Position numbers and translations under genes: made by a program | The notes under the pieces: generated by a model | The model's input: only the letters and a program-made list of their open reading frames with translations | Told to the model about the DNA's origin: nothing | Database searches by the model: none | Origin: Sulfitobacter delicatus | Lineage (GTDB): Bacteria; Pseudomonadota; Alphaproteobacteria; Rhodobacterales; Rhodobacteraceae | Length of the DNA stretch: 64,000 nt | NCBI RefSeq assembly: GCF_900102535.1 | Contig: NZ_FNBP01000003.1 | Span: 374,934 to 438,933 of the forward strand | Direction of reading: 5' to 3' | In this document: positions 41,575-50,715 of the stretch, piece by piece | Layout of the letters: every line of letters begins with the position of its first letter | Position numbering within the stretch: position 1 is the first letter of the stretch

Positions 41575-42549
41575 ATGAGCGGATTACTGGCACTTGTGGA
41601 TGACGTGGCGGCGATCGCCAAGGTTGCAGCGGCGAGCGTGGATGATGTGATTGGCCAGGCGGCGAAAGCCGGGTCAAAGGCAGCTGGTGCGGTGATTGAC
41701 GATGCTGCGGTCTCTCCGAAATATGTGCAGGGGTTCAGTGCCGAGCGCGAACTGCCGGTAATCTGGCGGATCACGAAAGGGTCATTGCGCAACAAGCTTG
41801 TTTTCCTGCTCCCCGCAGGACTGGCCCTGTCGAACTTCGCGCCGTGGGCCATTGCGCCGCTGTTGATGCTGGGCGGGGCGTATCTGTGTTTTGAGGGCGC
41901 TGAGAAGGTCGCGCATGCAATTGGGCTGTCTGAGGGGCACGCGGATTATCCGGAGAAGGATAAGGTGCCCGAGGACCCGGCGCATCTGGAAGAACAAAAG
42001 GCCGCGGGGGCGATCAAGACGGACTTTATCCTGTCTGCCGAGATCATGACCATCGCATTAGCCGCGATCCCCGAAAGTTCGTTTTGGATGGAGGCTGCGA
42101 CCCTTGCGATGGTGGCGGTGATGATCACCGTGGCGGTATATGGCTCTGTTGCTTTGATCGTAAAGATGGATGATCTGGGCCTACTGATGGCCGAGCGCGG
42201 GCGCTTTGCCGCGACGCGTGCGGTTGGTCGGACGTTGGTGCGGGGCATGCCGGGGTTTTTGAAGCTTCTGACGGTGATTGGCACCGCGGCCATGCTTTGG
42301 GTCGGGGGATCGATCATCATTCATGGATTGGAGCAAATGGGATTTGCCGCGCCATATGAATGGATTCATCACATCGCGGTTGCCGTGGGCCACGCTGCGC
42401 CGGAAAGCCTGATGGGGGCGGTGGAATGGACCACGACGGCGGCGATTGATGGGGTGTTTGGCCTGCTGCTTGGCCTGCTGTTGATCCCGGTCGGCGAGAA
42501 GATTATTACGCCGATCTGGCGGAAGGTCTTTCACAAGGCGGCAGTTTGA
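41575..42549 (+). CDS. DUF808 family membrane protein
   Basis: 324 residues from the ATG at 41575 (GGGGCGAAAG upstream). Begins MSGLLALVDDVAAIAKVA, the hallmark of the YedI/DUF808 family, followed by about six to seven membrane segments. Function not established. Divergent from gap across a 211-base region that carries two operator-like sites. Confidence 0.88.
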   Translation: MSGLLALVDDVAAIAKVAAASVDDVIGQAAKAGSKAAGAVIDDAAVSPKYVQGFSAERELPVIWRITKGSLRNKLVFLLPAGLALSNFAPWAIAPLLMLGGAYLCFEGAEKVAHAIGLSEGHADYPEKDKVPEDPAHLEEQKAAGAIKTDFILSAEIMTIALAAIPESSFWMEAATLAMVAVMITVAVYGSVALIVKMDDLGLLMAERGRFAATRAVGRTLVRGMPGFLKLLTVIGTAAMLWVGGSIIIHGLEQMGFAAPYEWIHHIAVAVGHAAPESLMGAVEWTTTAAIDGVFGLLLGLLLIPVGEKIITPIWRKVFHKAAV

Positions 42550-42565
42550 TCGCCTGTCTGTCGCG

Positions 42566-42739
42566 TTAGGCCTCGGCCCTTCTGCGCGGTAGAGAAACAG
42601 CGAGCAGGCCAAGCGTCGTGACTTGGCCTGTAATTGCATAGATGCCCAGAGCGGCGAGCGGACTGCCACCGGTGGTTAGCCAGAGCATCGCTGCGAGACC
42701 GCCGGTCGTCACGCCGCTTAGGATATAGGCTAGGGCCAT
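42566..42739 (-). CDS. Small two-helix membrane protein
   Basis: 57 residues from the ATG at 42739 with AAAGGA upstream: MALAYILSGVTTGGLAAMLW, then LGIYAITGQVTTLGLLAVSL and a basic PRRRAEA tail. Two membrane helices. Not recognised. Converges on the DUF808 gene with 16 bases between stops. Confidence 0.55.
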   Translation of the reverse strand: MALAYILSGVTTGGLAAMLWLTTGGSPLAALGIYAITGQVTTLGLLAVSLPRRRAEA

Positions 42740-42861
42740 GAAATGTCCTTTGGTCCGGATTTCACTACACATCATAGAAGCAGTTCGGACACGAGTTGGC
42801 AACTTTAGGTTGCTGTGGGTGTCGTCGCGTAACTTTAGGTGGTTTGGACTATGGCAAAGCA

Positions 42862-42891
42862 AAAACCCGTCCGGCGGACCGGACGGGTTTT
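42862..42891. terminator. Strong terminator downstream of tkt
   Basis: A 10-bp GC stem (ACCCGTCCGG/CCGGACGGGT, loop CGGA) framed by A-run and T-run, so the stem extends to 13 bp and works on both strands. It ends tkt on the minus strand. Confidence 0.8.
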
Positions 42892-42915
42892 GCGTTTCCT
42901 AGTAGATGTCGCAGT

Positions 42916-44931
42916 TCAAAGCAGTGCTTTGGCTTTATCCGCGACATTCTGAGCCGTGAAGCCGAAGCGCTCGAACAGTTCCTCTGCCGGAGCCGAAGCG
43001 CCGAAACGGTCCATGCCGACAAAGTCAGCTTTGCCGAACTTCCCGCGCTCGCCCAGCAGCCACTGATCCCAGCCCTGACGCACACCGGCCTCGATGCCGA
43101 CGCGCACGGCGCCACCGGGCAGCACGCGCTTCCGGTAGGCGTCGTCTTGGGCCGCGAACAACTCCATACAGGGCATGGAGACAACGCGGGTGCCGATGCC
43201 TTCGGCCTGCAACAGATCACGCGCTTCCATTGCCACATGCACTTCCGAGCCGGTGGCGATCAGAATGACCTGACGTTTGCCCTCGGCATCGGCGAGCACA
43301 TAGGCACCTTTTTCGGTAAGGTTGTTGTTCTTGTGCTCCAAACGCACGGTCGGCAGACCCTGACGGGTCAGCGAGAGAACCGACGGCGTGGTTTTGGAGG
43401 TGAAGGCAATCTCCCATGCTTCCGCCGTTTCCACGGCGTCGGCGGGGCGGAAGACATAGGTGTTGGGCGTGCTTCGCGAAATCGCCAGATGCTCGACCGG
43501 CTGGTGGGTCGGGCCGTCTTCGCCCAGACCGATGCTGTCATGGGTCATGACAAAGGCCGTGGGGATTTGCATCAGGGCTGCAAGGCGCATGGAGGGGCGC
43601 GCGTAGTCGGTGAAGCACATGAAGGTGCCGCCGTAGGGGCGCAGGCCGCCGTGCAGCGCCATGCCGTTCATCGCCGCCGCCATACCGTGCTCACGAATGC
43701 CCCAGTAGACATAGCGCCCGCCACGGTTGTCGACATCGAAGACACCCAGATCAGAGGTCTTGGTGTTGTTCGAGCCGGTGAGATCCGCCGAACCGCCGAC
43801 AGTTTCGGGCAGGATCGGGTTCAGAACTTCGAGGGCTTTCTCGCTTGCAGCGCGGGTCGCCATTTTCGGCGCGGACTCGGAGATTTGTTTCTTAAACGCC
43901 TTGACGGTCGCGCTCATCTTCTTGGGCGCGTCCAGTGCCAGTGCACGGTTGAAGGTCTCACGCTTGTGGCGGGGCATCTTGTCAAAACGCTCTTCCCATT
44001 CACGGCGCGCGTCGGCACCGCGTTTGCCGATCTCTTCCCATGCGGATTTCACATCGGCAGGCACTTCGAAGGGGCCGCTCGTCCAGCCATAGGCCTTTTT
44101 GGCCTCGGCCATTTGGTCGGCATCGGTCAGCGCGCCGTGGCCTTTGGAAGTGTCCTGCGCCGCGTGGCCCAGAGCGATGTGCGTTTTGCAGGCGATCATC
44201 GTCGGCAGGTCGGTGGCTTTCGCCTCAGTCAGGGCCGCGTCGATCTCATCGGGGTTGTGGCCGTCGATTTCGATGACATGCCACTGGGCTGCTTTGAAGC
44301 GGGCGACCTGATCGGTATTGTCCGACAGGGAAACCGGGCCGTCGATCGTGATGCTGTTATTGTCCCACATTACAATGAGCTTTGATAGCTTGTGACGACC
44401 CGCCAGCGTGATCGCCTCTTGGCTCACGCCTTCCATCAAGCAGCCGTCGCCCGCGATGACATAGGTGTGGTGGTCCACGACCTTCTGACCGTACTGCGCG
44501 CGCAGCATTTCCTCGGCCATCGCGAAACCGACGGAATTGGCGATGCCCTGACCGAGCGGGCCAGTTGTTGTCTCAATCGCGTCAGCGAGGAAGTTCTCCG
44601 GGTGGCCCGCGGTGCGCGCGCCCATCTGGCGGAAGTTCTTCAGTTCCTCGATCGGGAACTGCTCATAGCCCGTCAGGTGCAGCAGCGAATAGATCAGCAT
44701 CGAGCCGTGGCCCGCCGAGAGGATGAAACGGTCGCGGTCGGGCCAAAGCGGGTTGGCCGCGTCGAACTTCAGGTGCTTTTCAAAGAGCACAGTGGCCACA
44801 TCGGCCATGCCCATCGGCATGCCGGAGTGGCCAGAGTTCGCGGCAGCGACGGCGTCAAGGGTCAGCGCGCGGATGGCGGTGGCCTTGGACCAATGATCAG
44901 GGTTGGCTTGGGCGAGGGCTTGAAGATCCAC
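42916..44931 (-). CDS. tkt: Transketolase
   Basis: 671 residues from a GTG at 44931 (protein starts [21 protein letters not shown]); an ATG ten bases upstream is out of frame. Moves two-carbon units in the pentose phosphate and Calvin pathways with thiamine diphosphate. [30 protein letters not shown] and [12 protein letters not shown] are all standard. rpiB lies near by, after zapA. Confidence 0.96.
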   Translation of the reverse strand: MDLQALAQANPDHWSKATAIRALTLDAVAAANSGHSGMPMGMADVATVLFEKHLKFDAANPLWPDRDRFILSAGHGSMLIYSLLHLTGYEQFPIEELKNFRQMGARTAGHPENFLADAIETTTGPLGQGIANSVGFAMAEEMLRAQYGQKVVDHHTYVIAGDGCLMEGVSQEAITLAGRHKLSKLIVMWDNNSITIDGPVSLSDNTDQVARFKAAQWHVIEIDGHNPDEIDAALTEAKATDLPTMIACKTHIALGHAAQDTSKGHGALTDADQMAEAKKAYGWTSGPFEVPADVKSAWEEIGKRGADARREWEERFDKMPRHKRETFNRALALDAPKKMSATVKAFKKQISESAPKMATRAASEKALEVLNPILPETVGGSADLTGSNNTKTSDLGVFDVDNRGGRYVYWGIREHGMAAAMNGMALHGGLRPYGGTFMCFTDYARPSMRLAALMQIPTAFVMTHDSIGLGEDGPTHQPVEHLAISRSTPNTYVFRPADAVETAEAWEIAFTSKTTPSVLSLTRQGLPTVRLEHKNNNLTEKGAYVLADAEGKRQVILIATGSEVHVAMEARDLLQAEGIGTRVVSMPCMELFAAQDDAYRKRVLPGGAVRVGIEAGVRQGWDQWLLGERGKFGKADFVGMDRFGASAPAEELFERFGFTAQNVADKAKALL

Positions 44932-45235
44932 GGGGGGGCATCCTTTGGGGCTGAGGCAAATTTGGCCCGTGCATACCAGCGAACGGGCAAAGTTCAAGCA
45001 TAACCGGCCCCGGCGTGGGCGGGTCGGCGCGGATCGGCGGCGGCGTCGGATGAACAGCGCCCGCCAAGCCGCTGAATCAAAAGGGGGGGCGCATTTGCTT
45101 GCGGCTTTGGCTAGGATCGCAGAAACCGGCCGTCGGAGCGATTCGCCGCGCGGTGCTTGGTGCCAAGTTGGCGGGCTTTCCCAAAGCTGGACGCCGCCGC
45201 GCGCCCGACAGGATAAGAACGAGTGAGGAGACTTC
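44932..45235. other. Divergent promoter region between tkt and the coiled-coil gene
   Basis: About 300 bases with no gene I can support. The tkt frame stays open through it, but the implied extension is Arg-rich and unlike any transketolase. It must hold promoters for both flanking genes; I see no clear operator or RNA fold. Confidence 0.4.
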
Positions 45236-45781
45236 ATGCTGATGAGCGAACTTGACGAGTATCAACGCCGCATCACGGCCGCGATGGACCGGGTCGCCAA
45301 GGGGCTAGACCGGATGAATGCCGCGCCGGCGGAGCCTGATGAGGATATCGTGCAGGCGCTCGAGGAAGAACGCCTCGCCAATGCGCAGTTGAACGAGCGT
45401 ATCCGCACCTTGAAGGACGGCTATGAAGGCGAGCTTTCCGCGCTGCGCGATCAGGTCGAAGCCGGTGCCGCGCAGATGGGCCAGCTTGATCTCGACCTGC
45501 AGCGGCTGCGTCAGGCCAATGAACAACTGTCGGAGGCTTGTGAGAAACTGCGCGAGGCGAATGCCGAAGGGCTGGCCGACCCGAAACTGATTGACACCGC
45601 GCTGGTAGCCGAGTTGGAGAGCCTGCGCGCCACACGGGCGGTTGAGATGGCCGAGGTCGACGCCGTGCTCAGCGCACTTGCCCCGCTGGTTGAGGCGACG
45701 GAGGCCGAGGACGATCCGGCGCAGGACATGCCTGAAGAAACAGATGAGACCGACGCTGCGAAGACAGGAGACACCAACTGA
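45236..45781 (+). CDS. Coiled-coil protein preceding zapA
   Basis: 181 residues, Glu/Leu-rich coiled coil from about 45 to 110 ([20 protein letters not shown]), an acidic disordered tail, no membrane segment. Not a named family to me. Its stop overlaps the zapA start (TGATG), so it is translationally coupled to a divisome protein and is a candidate partner of ZapA. The start may instead be the ATG at 45242. Confidence 0.75.
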   Translation: MLMSELDEYQRRITAAMDRVAKGLDRMNAAPAEPDEDIVQALEEERLANAQLNERIRTLKDGYEGELSALRDQVEAGAAQMGQLDLDLQRLRQANEQLSEACEKLREANAEGLADPKLIDTALVAELESLRATRAVEMAEVDAVLSALAPLVEATEAEDDPAQDMPEETDETDAAKTGDTN

Positions 45782-46173
45782 TGCCCGAAGTCAGGATCAC
45801 CATCGGCGGCCGCCAGTTTGAGGTCGCCTGTCAGGAAGGCGAAGAAACCTATCTGCACGCCGCCGCCAAGATGCTGGATGACGAGGCCCGCGTGCTGAGC
45901 GATCAGGCGGGACGGATCCCCGAGGCGCGGATGTTGCTCATGGCGGGTCTGCTTTTGGCCGATAAGACGGCCAGCGTCGAAGACCGTATCGCCGAAGTGC
46001 GGGCCGAATTGGCCGAGCGTGAGGCTGAACTGGCCGCCTTGCGCAATGTGAAGGTTGAACCCGAGCGCATTGAGGTGCCGGTCGTGCCACAAGGCGTCAA
46101 GGACACGCTGGCCGAACTCGCTGCCCGTGCTGAGGCGCTAGCTGCCGAGGTTGATGAGAAGAGCGCCGACTAA
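45781..46173 (+). CDS. zapA: Cell division protein ZapA
   Basis: 130 residues: the N-terminal ZapA domain (VRITIGGRQFEVACQEGEE, then an AAKMLDDEARVL helix) and a C-terminal coiled coil (VEDRIAEVRAELAEREAELA). Crosslinks FtsZ filaments at mid-cell. Follows the coiled-coil gene with one base of overlap. Confidence 0.9.
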   Translation: MPEVRITIGGRQFEVACQEGEETYLHAAAKMLDDEARVLSDQAGRIPEARMLLMAGLLLADKTASVEDRIAEVRAELAEREAELAALRNVKVEPERIEVPVVPQGVKDTLAELAARAEALAAEVDEKSAD

Positions 46174-46287
46174 CCGACAGACGCGGCGCGTCCTTTCGCA
46201 GGATTGCGCCGCGCTTGCGAATATGCTCTGGGGCGGCATCAGGACCGCAATGCGGTGACCTTTATGACCAGCAGCAGGATGTTCTTC

Positions 46288-46737
46288 ATGACCGACAAGC
46301 CCCGCATTATCATCTCCAGCGACCACGCCGACATCGCCTTGCGCCAAGACATTGCGCGCCATGTGGCCGAGCGTGGTTTTACGGTTGAGGACATTGGACC
46401 CGAGACTGCCGACAGCACCGATTACCCCAAACACGGCGAAGCGGCAGCACGACGCATTGCGGCGGGGGAGTTTGACCTTGGCATTTTGATTTGCGGCACG
46501 GGGCAGGGCATCATGATGGCAGCCAATAAGGTCAAAGGCATTCGCTGCGGGGTCTGCTCCGATACGTTTTCGGCCAAGATGATCCGGGCGCATAATGATG
46601 CGAATATGCTGTCGATGGGCGCGCGGGTGATCGGGGGCGGTCTGGCGCTTGAGATTGTGGATGCGTTTCTCGACACCGCGTTTGAAGGCGGGCGTCATGG
46701 CCGCCGCGTGGATATGATCACGGCGATTGAAGACTGA
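46288..46737 (+). CDS. rpiB: Ribose-5-phosphate isomerase B
   Basis: 149 residues from the ATG at 46288 (CAGGAT upstream). Interconverts ribose 5-phosphate and ribulose 5-phosphate. Opening IIISSDHADIALRQ, active-site Cys in LGILICGTGQG, and HNDANMLSMGAR. Functionally linked to transketolase about 1.4 kb upstream. Confidence 0.93.
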   Translation: MTDKPRIIISSDHADIALRQDIARHVAERGFTVEDIGPETADSTDYPKHGEAAARRIAAGEFDLGILICGTGQGIMMAANKVKGIRCGVCSDTFSAKMIRAHNDANMLSMGARVIGGGLALEIVDAFLDTAFEGGRHGRRVDMITAIED

Positions 46738-46744
46738 GACAAAG

Positions 46745-46887
46745 GCACCGCCGGGACGCGCCCGACCTGGGGGGCGTTCGGGACGGTGTTTTTGGCGGGT
46801 CGGCCCCGCAAACGCTAGGCTTTATGGAATTCGCTACGTTGCAATCACGCCCTCCGGGAGGAGGTCGGGCGTGGCCCGGCGGTGCCG
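46745..46887 (+). ncRNA. Candidate structured RNA or 3' UTR after rpiB
   Basis: Bases 46745-46768 pair with 46864-46887 over 24 positions (22 Watson-Crick, one G-U, one mismatch). A second 9-bp stem follows (46770-46778 with 46848-46856, one G-U). Both wobbles are G-U only if the plus strand is transcribed. The enclosed 69 bases can form a further GC hairpin. It starts 7 bases after the rpiB stop and is followed by a terminator at 46914. A long closing stem with an internal loop recalls 6S RNA, but I cannot assign it. Confidence 0.4.
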
Positions 46888-46913
46888 GGCGGTGGGATGC
46901 GACACTAGATACA

Positions 46914-46953
46914 AAAACACCCCGGAGGGCCAAGCCGCTCCGGGGTGTTTTTC
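46914..46953. terminator. Perfect bidirectional terminator between rpiB and grxD
   Basis: AAAAACACCCCGGAG and its exact complement form a 15-bp stem with a 10-base loop and T-runs on both strands. Serves the candidate RNA/rpiB (+) and grxD (-). Confidence 0.9.
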
Positions 46954-46971
46954 GTCTAACCTGTCGTCGCT

Positions 46972-47334
46972 TCAGCCGTTGGCTTCGCGGATCTTATCCG
47001 CAGCGTCCTTGTCAAAGGCCACACCGTTTTCGGCAAAGAGTGTGTCCAACTCACCCGACAACGTCATCTCGGTGATGATGTCACAACCGCCGACAAACTC
47101 GCCTTTGACGTAAAGCTGCGGGATGGTGGGCCAGTCAGAGAAATCCTTGATCCCTTGGCGCAGACCTTCGTTGGACAGCACGTTCACATCCGAAAAATCC
47201 ACGCCCATATAGTTCAGCACCCCGGCCACACGGCTGGAGAACCCGCACTGCGGCATCTCCTTGGTGCCTTTCATAAACAGCACCACGTCGTTTTTGGTGA
47301 TCTGCTCTTTGATCTGGCTTGCAGCATCGCTCAT
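46972..47334 (-). CDS. grxD: Monothiol glutaredoxin Grx4 type
   Basis: 120 residues from the ATG at 47334. CGFS active site with Cys30 (MPQCGFSSRV), WPTIPQLYVKGEFVGG downstream. Such proteins carry or hand over [2Fe-2S] clusters, often in a complex with BolA, whose gene lies 348 bases away on the same strand. Confidence 0.95.
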   Translation of the reverse strand: MSDAASQIKEQITKNDVVLFMKGTKEMPQCGFSSRVAGVLNYMGVDFSDVNVLSNEGLRQGIKDFSDWPTIPQLYVKGEFVGGCDIITEMTLSGELDTLFAENGVAFDKDAADKIREANG

Positions 47335-47335
47335 G

Positions 47336-47680
47336 TCATTTGTCCTTCGCATCTGATTTCTTGAACGCAGCGTGATAGCGCCGCGCATAGGTTTCATCAT
47401 CGGCCCAGGGCTTCACGTCCACCTCGGCACCGCCGAGGAAAAACCCGCCCCGTTTCCGGGTCCAGTTCGTATGCCCGCGCTCAAGGCTCTCGTTGCGCCG
47501 CGCCACGCTGGCCACGGCATCAAGGTCCATCGCCTCCATCCCCAGCGGCACCTTGCCGGTCTCAGGACGGGCAGGCTGGCGCTGCGACAGGGGCACATGG
47601 CGACCCGCCCGCGCGCGGTGCTGGGCATAGGCCACGGCGGCGATAACGCCCAGAACCGCGCCTATGACCCAGACCCACAT
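47336..47680 (-). CDS. Small membrane-anchored protein between grxD and bolA
   Basis: 114 residues. One N-terminal membrane helix (MWVWVIGAVLGVIAAVAYA), then a basic, disordered cytoplasmic part with HTNWTRKRGGFFLGGAEVDV. Not recognised. Only 1 and 2 bases separate it from grxD and bolA, so all three are one operon and it may take part in the iron-sulfur function. Confidence 0.75.
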   Translation of the reverse strand: MWVWVIGAVLGVIAAVAYAQHRARAGRHVPLSQRQPARPETGKVPLGMEAMDLDAVASVARRNESLERGHTNWTRKRGGFFLGGAEVDVKPWADDETYARRYHAAFKKSDAKDK

Positions 47681-47682
47681 GA

Positions 47683-47919
47683 TCAGTCCGGCGCCCGTGT
47701 TGTCAGCGCCAGCGCGTGCAGATCGCCGTTCGAGCCGTCCATCTTGCCTTTTAGCGCGGCGTAGACGGCGCGTTGCTGTTGCACCCGGTTCATCCCGCGA
47801 AAGCTTTCGTCCACAACCATCGCGGCCATATGCACACCGTCATTGCCTTCGACGGTGATCTTGGCATCTGGAAAAGACGCGCGGATCAGGTCTTCGATTT
47901 CGCTGGCTTGCATCGGCAT
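47683..47919 (-). CDS. bolA: BolA family protein
   Basis: 78 residues from the ATG at 47919 (or 47913). Class II KH-like fold, with DLIRASFPDAKITVEGNDG and RVQQQRAVYAAL. Partners monothiol glutaredoxins in binding [2Fe-2S] clusters; the operon with grxD supports this. Confidence 0.92.
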   Translation of the reverse strand: MPMQASEIEDLIRASFPDAKITVEGNDGVHMAAMVVDESFRGMNRVQQQRAVYAALKGKMDGSNGDLHALALTTRAPD

Positions 47920-48064
47920 TTCGGGTGGCTCCGGCTGTTCATGTAATCTTGTGCTAGATGTAGTGCCGCTCAGCGCCGCGTGCAAGCCGATGGCGCCGGG
48001 GTTTCGCGCATTGACCTTTGGGCGCGAAGCGCGACACTCTGGCGGCGATAGGAAAGGAAACAAG

Positions 48065-49024
48065 ATGGACCGCATCCCCGAACAGGCGCTCGCATGGGCC
48101 GAGGCCGGACAGCCCGTGGCGCTGGCCACGGTGGTCGAGACTTGGGGCTCCGCGCCGCGCCGCGCCGGGGCGCAATTGGTCGTGGCGGGCGACGGGACGA
48201 TGATGGGCTCGGTCTCGGGCGGCTGCGTTGAAGGGGCCGTGGTGATCGAGGCGCTGGAGGCGCTGGAAGACGGCAAGACGCGGCTGCTGGAATATGGCGT
48301 CAGCGATGGCGACGCCTTTGCCGTGGGGCTGGCCTGTGGCGGGACGATCAAAGTGCTGGTCGAGCCGGTGAGGCCGGATGCGTTGAGCGTCGAGTTGCTG
48401 AGCGATCTGGTAGCGGCACGGGCGGCACGCGAAGCCGTCGCCTATGAGGTGGCGCTTGATGGCAGCGCTCGACGGTTGGTGAGCGAAGGCCATACCGACA
48501 GGTTCCGCCGCGACCGCTCAGGCGTGGACGAAGACACCGGACGCTTTATCGCCATCCACAACCCGCCGCTGCGTCTGGTGATCGTCGGCGCGGTGCATAT
48601 CGCGCAGCATCTGGTCGGCATGGCGCGCGAGGCGGGCTTTGACCCCGTCGTCGTCGATCCCCGCGAAGCCTTTGGCTCGCCCGCGCGTTTCCCCGACTGC
48701 AAGCTGATGAACGACTGGCCCGACGCGGCCCTGCGCGAGATCGGGCTGGATGCGCGCTCTGCCGTGGTGTTGCTGACCCATGACCCAAAACTCGACGATC
48801 CGGCCCTGCATGTGGCGCTTGGGTCTGAGGCGTTCTACATCGGCGCGCTTGGCTCGACCCGGACCCAGGCCAGCCGTTTGGCGCGGTTGGAAGAGGCGGG
48901 TCTTGACCAGGACCAAGCCGCACGTATCCACGGCCCCGTGGGGCTCAACATCGGCGCCGCCAGCCCGGCAGAGATCGCGGTGTCGATCCTCGCCGAAATG
49001 ATCCAAACCCTGCGCCGCCCATGA
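48065..49024 (+). CDS. xdhC: XdhC/CoxI family accessory protein
   Basis: 319 residues from the ATG at 48065 (AAAGGAAA upstream). N-terminal XdhC/CoxI domain (APRRAGAQLVV, GSVSGGCVEGAVV, CGGTIKVLVEPV) and C-terminal Rossmann domain (VIVGAVHIAQHLV). Members prepare or insert the sulfurated molybdenum cofactor into xanthine/CO dehydrogenase-type enzymes. Overlaps the next gene by 4 bases; the client is most likely the SLM enzyme downstream. Confidence 0.92.
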   Translation: MDRIPEQALAWAEAGQPVALATVVETWGSAPRRAGAQLVVAGDGTMMGSVSGGCVEGAVVIEALEALEDGKTRLLEYGVSDGDAFAVGLACGGTIKVLVEPVRPDALSVELLSDLVAARAAREAVAYEVALDGSARRLVSEGHTDRFRRDRSGVDEDTGRFIAIHNPPLRLVIVGAVHIAQHLVGMAREAGFDPVVVDPREAFGSPARFPDCKLMNDWPDAALREIGLDARSAVVLLTHDPKLDDPALHVALGSEAFYIGALGSTRTQASRLARLEEAGLDQDQAARIHGPVGLNIGAASPAEIAVSILAEMIQTLRRP

Positions 49025-50022
49025 AATTTGGCCCGGTCCCTCTGAGCGACGCCGAAGGCGCGACGTTGGCGCATTCGGTGGCTTTGCCTGAAGGTCGGCT
49101 GCGCAAGGGCAGGGTGCTGAGTGCCGACGACATCACCACCATGAACGCCGCCGGGATCGCCGAAGTCATCGTCGCGCAGCTTGATCCCGAAGATGTGGAC
49201 GAAGACACCGCCGCCGCCCAGCTTGCCAAGGCTCTTTGTGGTCCGGGGCTGCGGATGTCGAAGGCCTTTACCGGGCGGGTCAATCTGCTGGCCGATGGGC
49301 CCGGTGTGGTCGAACTGGACCGCAACGCGTTGGAGGCGGTGAACGCAGTCCATCCGATGATTACATTGGCCACCGTGCCGCCGTTCCAACAGATGGCGGC
49401 GGGCGGGATGGTCGCGACGATTAAGATCATTTCCTACGGGGTGCCTGAAGCAGCCTTGAACGCCGCCTGTACCGCCGCGGGCAGCGACGCGTTGCGCCTC
49501 CGAGCGCCACAGCTGCGCGATGCGACCTTGATCGTGACCAACGTAGAAGGCGGCGCGGGGGAGAAGGGCCGGGCCGCGATTGAGGCCCGACTTGACACGC
49601 TTGGCGTAGGGCTGACGGACGTGGTTAGCGTGCCGCACCAGGTCGAGCCTCTGACCGACGCCATCGCCAAAGCCACGACCGACCTCGTCCTGATCCTCAC
49701 CGCTTCTGCCACCTCTGACATCAACGACGTCGCGCCCACGGCCTTGCGCCGGGCAGGCGGAGAGGTCGAACGCTTCGGCATGCCCGTCGACCCCGGCAAC
49801 CTGCTGTTTCTCGGCCAGCTTAATGCGCGACCGGTCATCGGCCTGCCGGGCTGCGCCCGCTCGCCTGCGCTGAATGGGGCGGATTGGGTGCTGTCGCGGG
49901 TGATCTGCGGCGTCCCGGTCACCAGCCAGGACATTGCGGCGATGGGCGTCGGTGGGCTGCTGAAAGAAATCCCGACACGTCCACAGCCCCGCGACCCGGG
50001 CAAGGGGGCGGGCGGGCGCTGA
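49021..50022 (+). CDS. Molybdopterin-binding (MoCF domain) protein
   Basis: 333 residues. The C-terminal half shows a molybdopterin-binding fold of MogA/MoeA type (DLVLILTASATSDINDVAPTALR; the conserved GLPGCARSPALNG loop). The N-terminal half is not a standard MoeA. Lies between xdhC (overlap ATGA) and coxS, so it probably serves cofactor supply for the same enzyme. Confidence 0.85.
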   Translation: MKFGPVPLSDAEGATLAHSVALPEGRLRKGRVLSADDITTMNAAGIAEVIVAQLDPEDVDEDTAAAQLAKALCGPGLRMSKAFTGRVNLLADGPGVVELDRNALEAVNAVHPMITLATVPPFQQMAAGGMVATIKIISYGVPEAALNAACTAAGSDALRLRAPQLRDATLIVTNVEGGAGEKGRAAIEARLDTLGVGLTDVVSVPHQVEPLTDAIAKATTDLVLILTASATSDINDVAPTALRRAGGEVERFGMPVDPGNLLFLGQLNARPVIGLPGCARSPALNGADWVLSRVICGVPVTSQDIAAMGVGGLLKEIPTRPQPRDPGKGAGGR

Positions 50023-50110
50023 TCGAAAGACCTGCGAAAAAACCTGTTCTCAACGTAGACGTGTCGTGCTTAACTGCCCTTAACAAGCGTACAAAAACGG
50101 GAGGACGAAC

Positions 50111-50596
50111 ATGACACAGGTCAAGATGACCGTGAACGGCAAAGCCGCGTCGGGCGAGGTAGAGGGCCGCACGCTGCTGGTGCATTTCCTGCGCGACGAT
50201 CTGGAACTCACCGGCACCCATGTGGGCTGCGACACCAGCCAATGCGGGGCCTGCGTGGTTCACGTCAACGGCAATGCGGTCAAGGCCTGCACCATGTTCG
50301 CGGTTGAGGCCGATGGGGCCGAAGTTGAGACCATCGAAGGCCAAGCGGCTGAGGATGGCACGCTCAACACCATCCAGCAGGCGTTTCAGGACCACCACGG
50401 GCTGCAATGCGGCTTTTGCACGCCGGGCATGGTGATGTCGGCGGCGGCTCTGCTCAAAGACAACCCCAAGCCTTCCGAGGCCGAGGTGCGCCATTACCTC
50501 GACGGCAACATCTGCCGCTGCACGGGCTACCACAATATCGTCAAGGCGATCATGGCCGCCAGCGGTCAGGACGTGAGCGCGCTCGCGGCAGAGTAA
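50111..50596 (+). CDS. [2Fe-2S] small subunit of a form II CO-dehydrogenase-like enzyme
   Basis: 161 residues. Plant-type [2Fe-2S] motif [15 protein letters not shown] plus the all-helical second cluster domain CGFCTPGM...NICRCTGY. Passes electrons from the molybdenum site to FAD. First of three genes in S-L-M order. Confidence 0.95.
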   Translation: MTQVKMTVNGKAASGEVEGRTLLVHFLRDDLELTGTHVGCDTSQCGACVVHVNGNAVKACTMFAVEADGAEVETIEGQAAEDGTLNTIQQAFQDHHGLQCGFCTPGMVMSAAALLKDNPKPSEAEVRHYLDGNICRCTGYHNIVKAIMAASGQDVSALAAE

Positions 50597-50715
50597 CGTC
50601 GCGCCAGAACACAGTCGCGCTGCGCATACCGGCCACGGCGGAGGGAGGTCCGCCAGACCCGGCAGCCGCGTGACAGATAGGGTGCTCGTGCACCGTCACC
50701 AAACGGGAGGACAAT

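Noticed and set aside
42796..44385. 529-codon plus-strand frame opposite tkt
   Set aside because: Shadow of transketolase, low-complexity translation.
46174..46287. 6S RNA directly after zapA
   Set aside because: Only 114 bases between zapA and rpiB and no long closing stem there; the foldable region is after rpiB instead.
46745..46887. SRP (4.5S) RNA or RNase P RNA
   Set aside because: The SRP apical motif and RNase P core sequences are absent.
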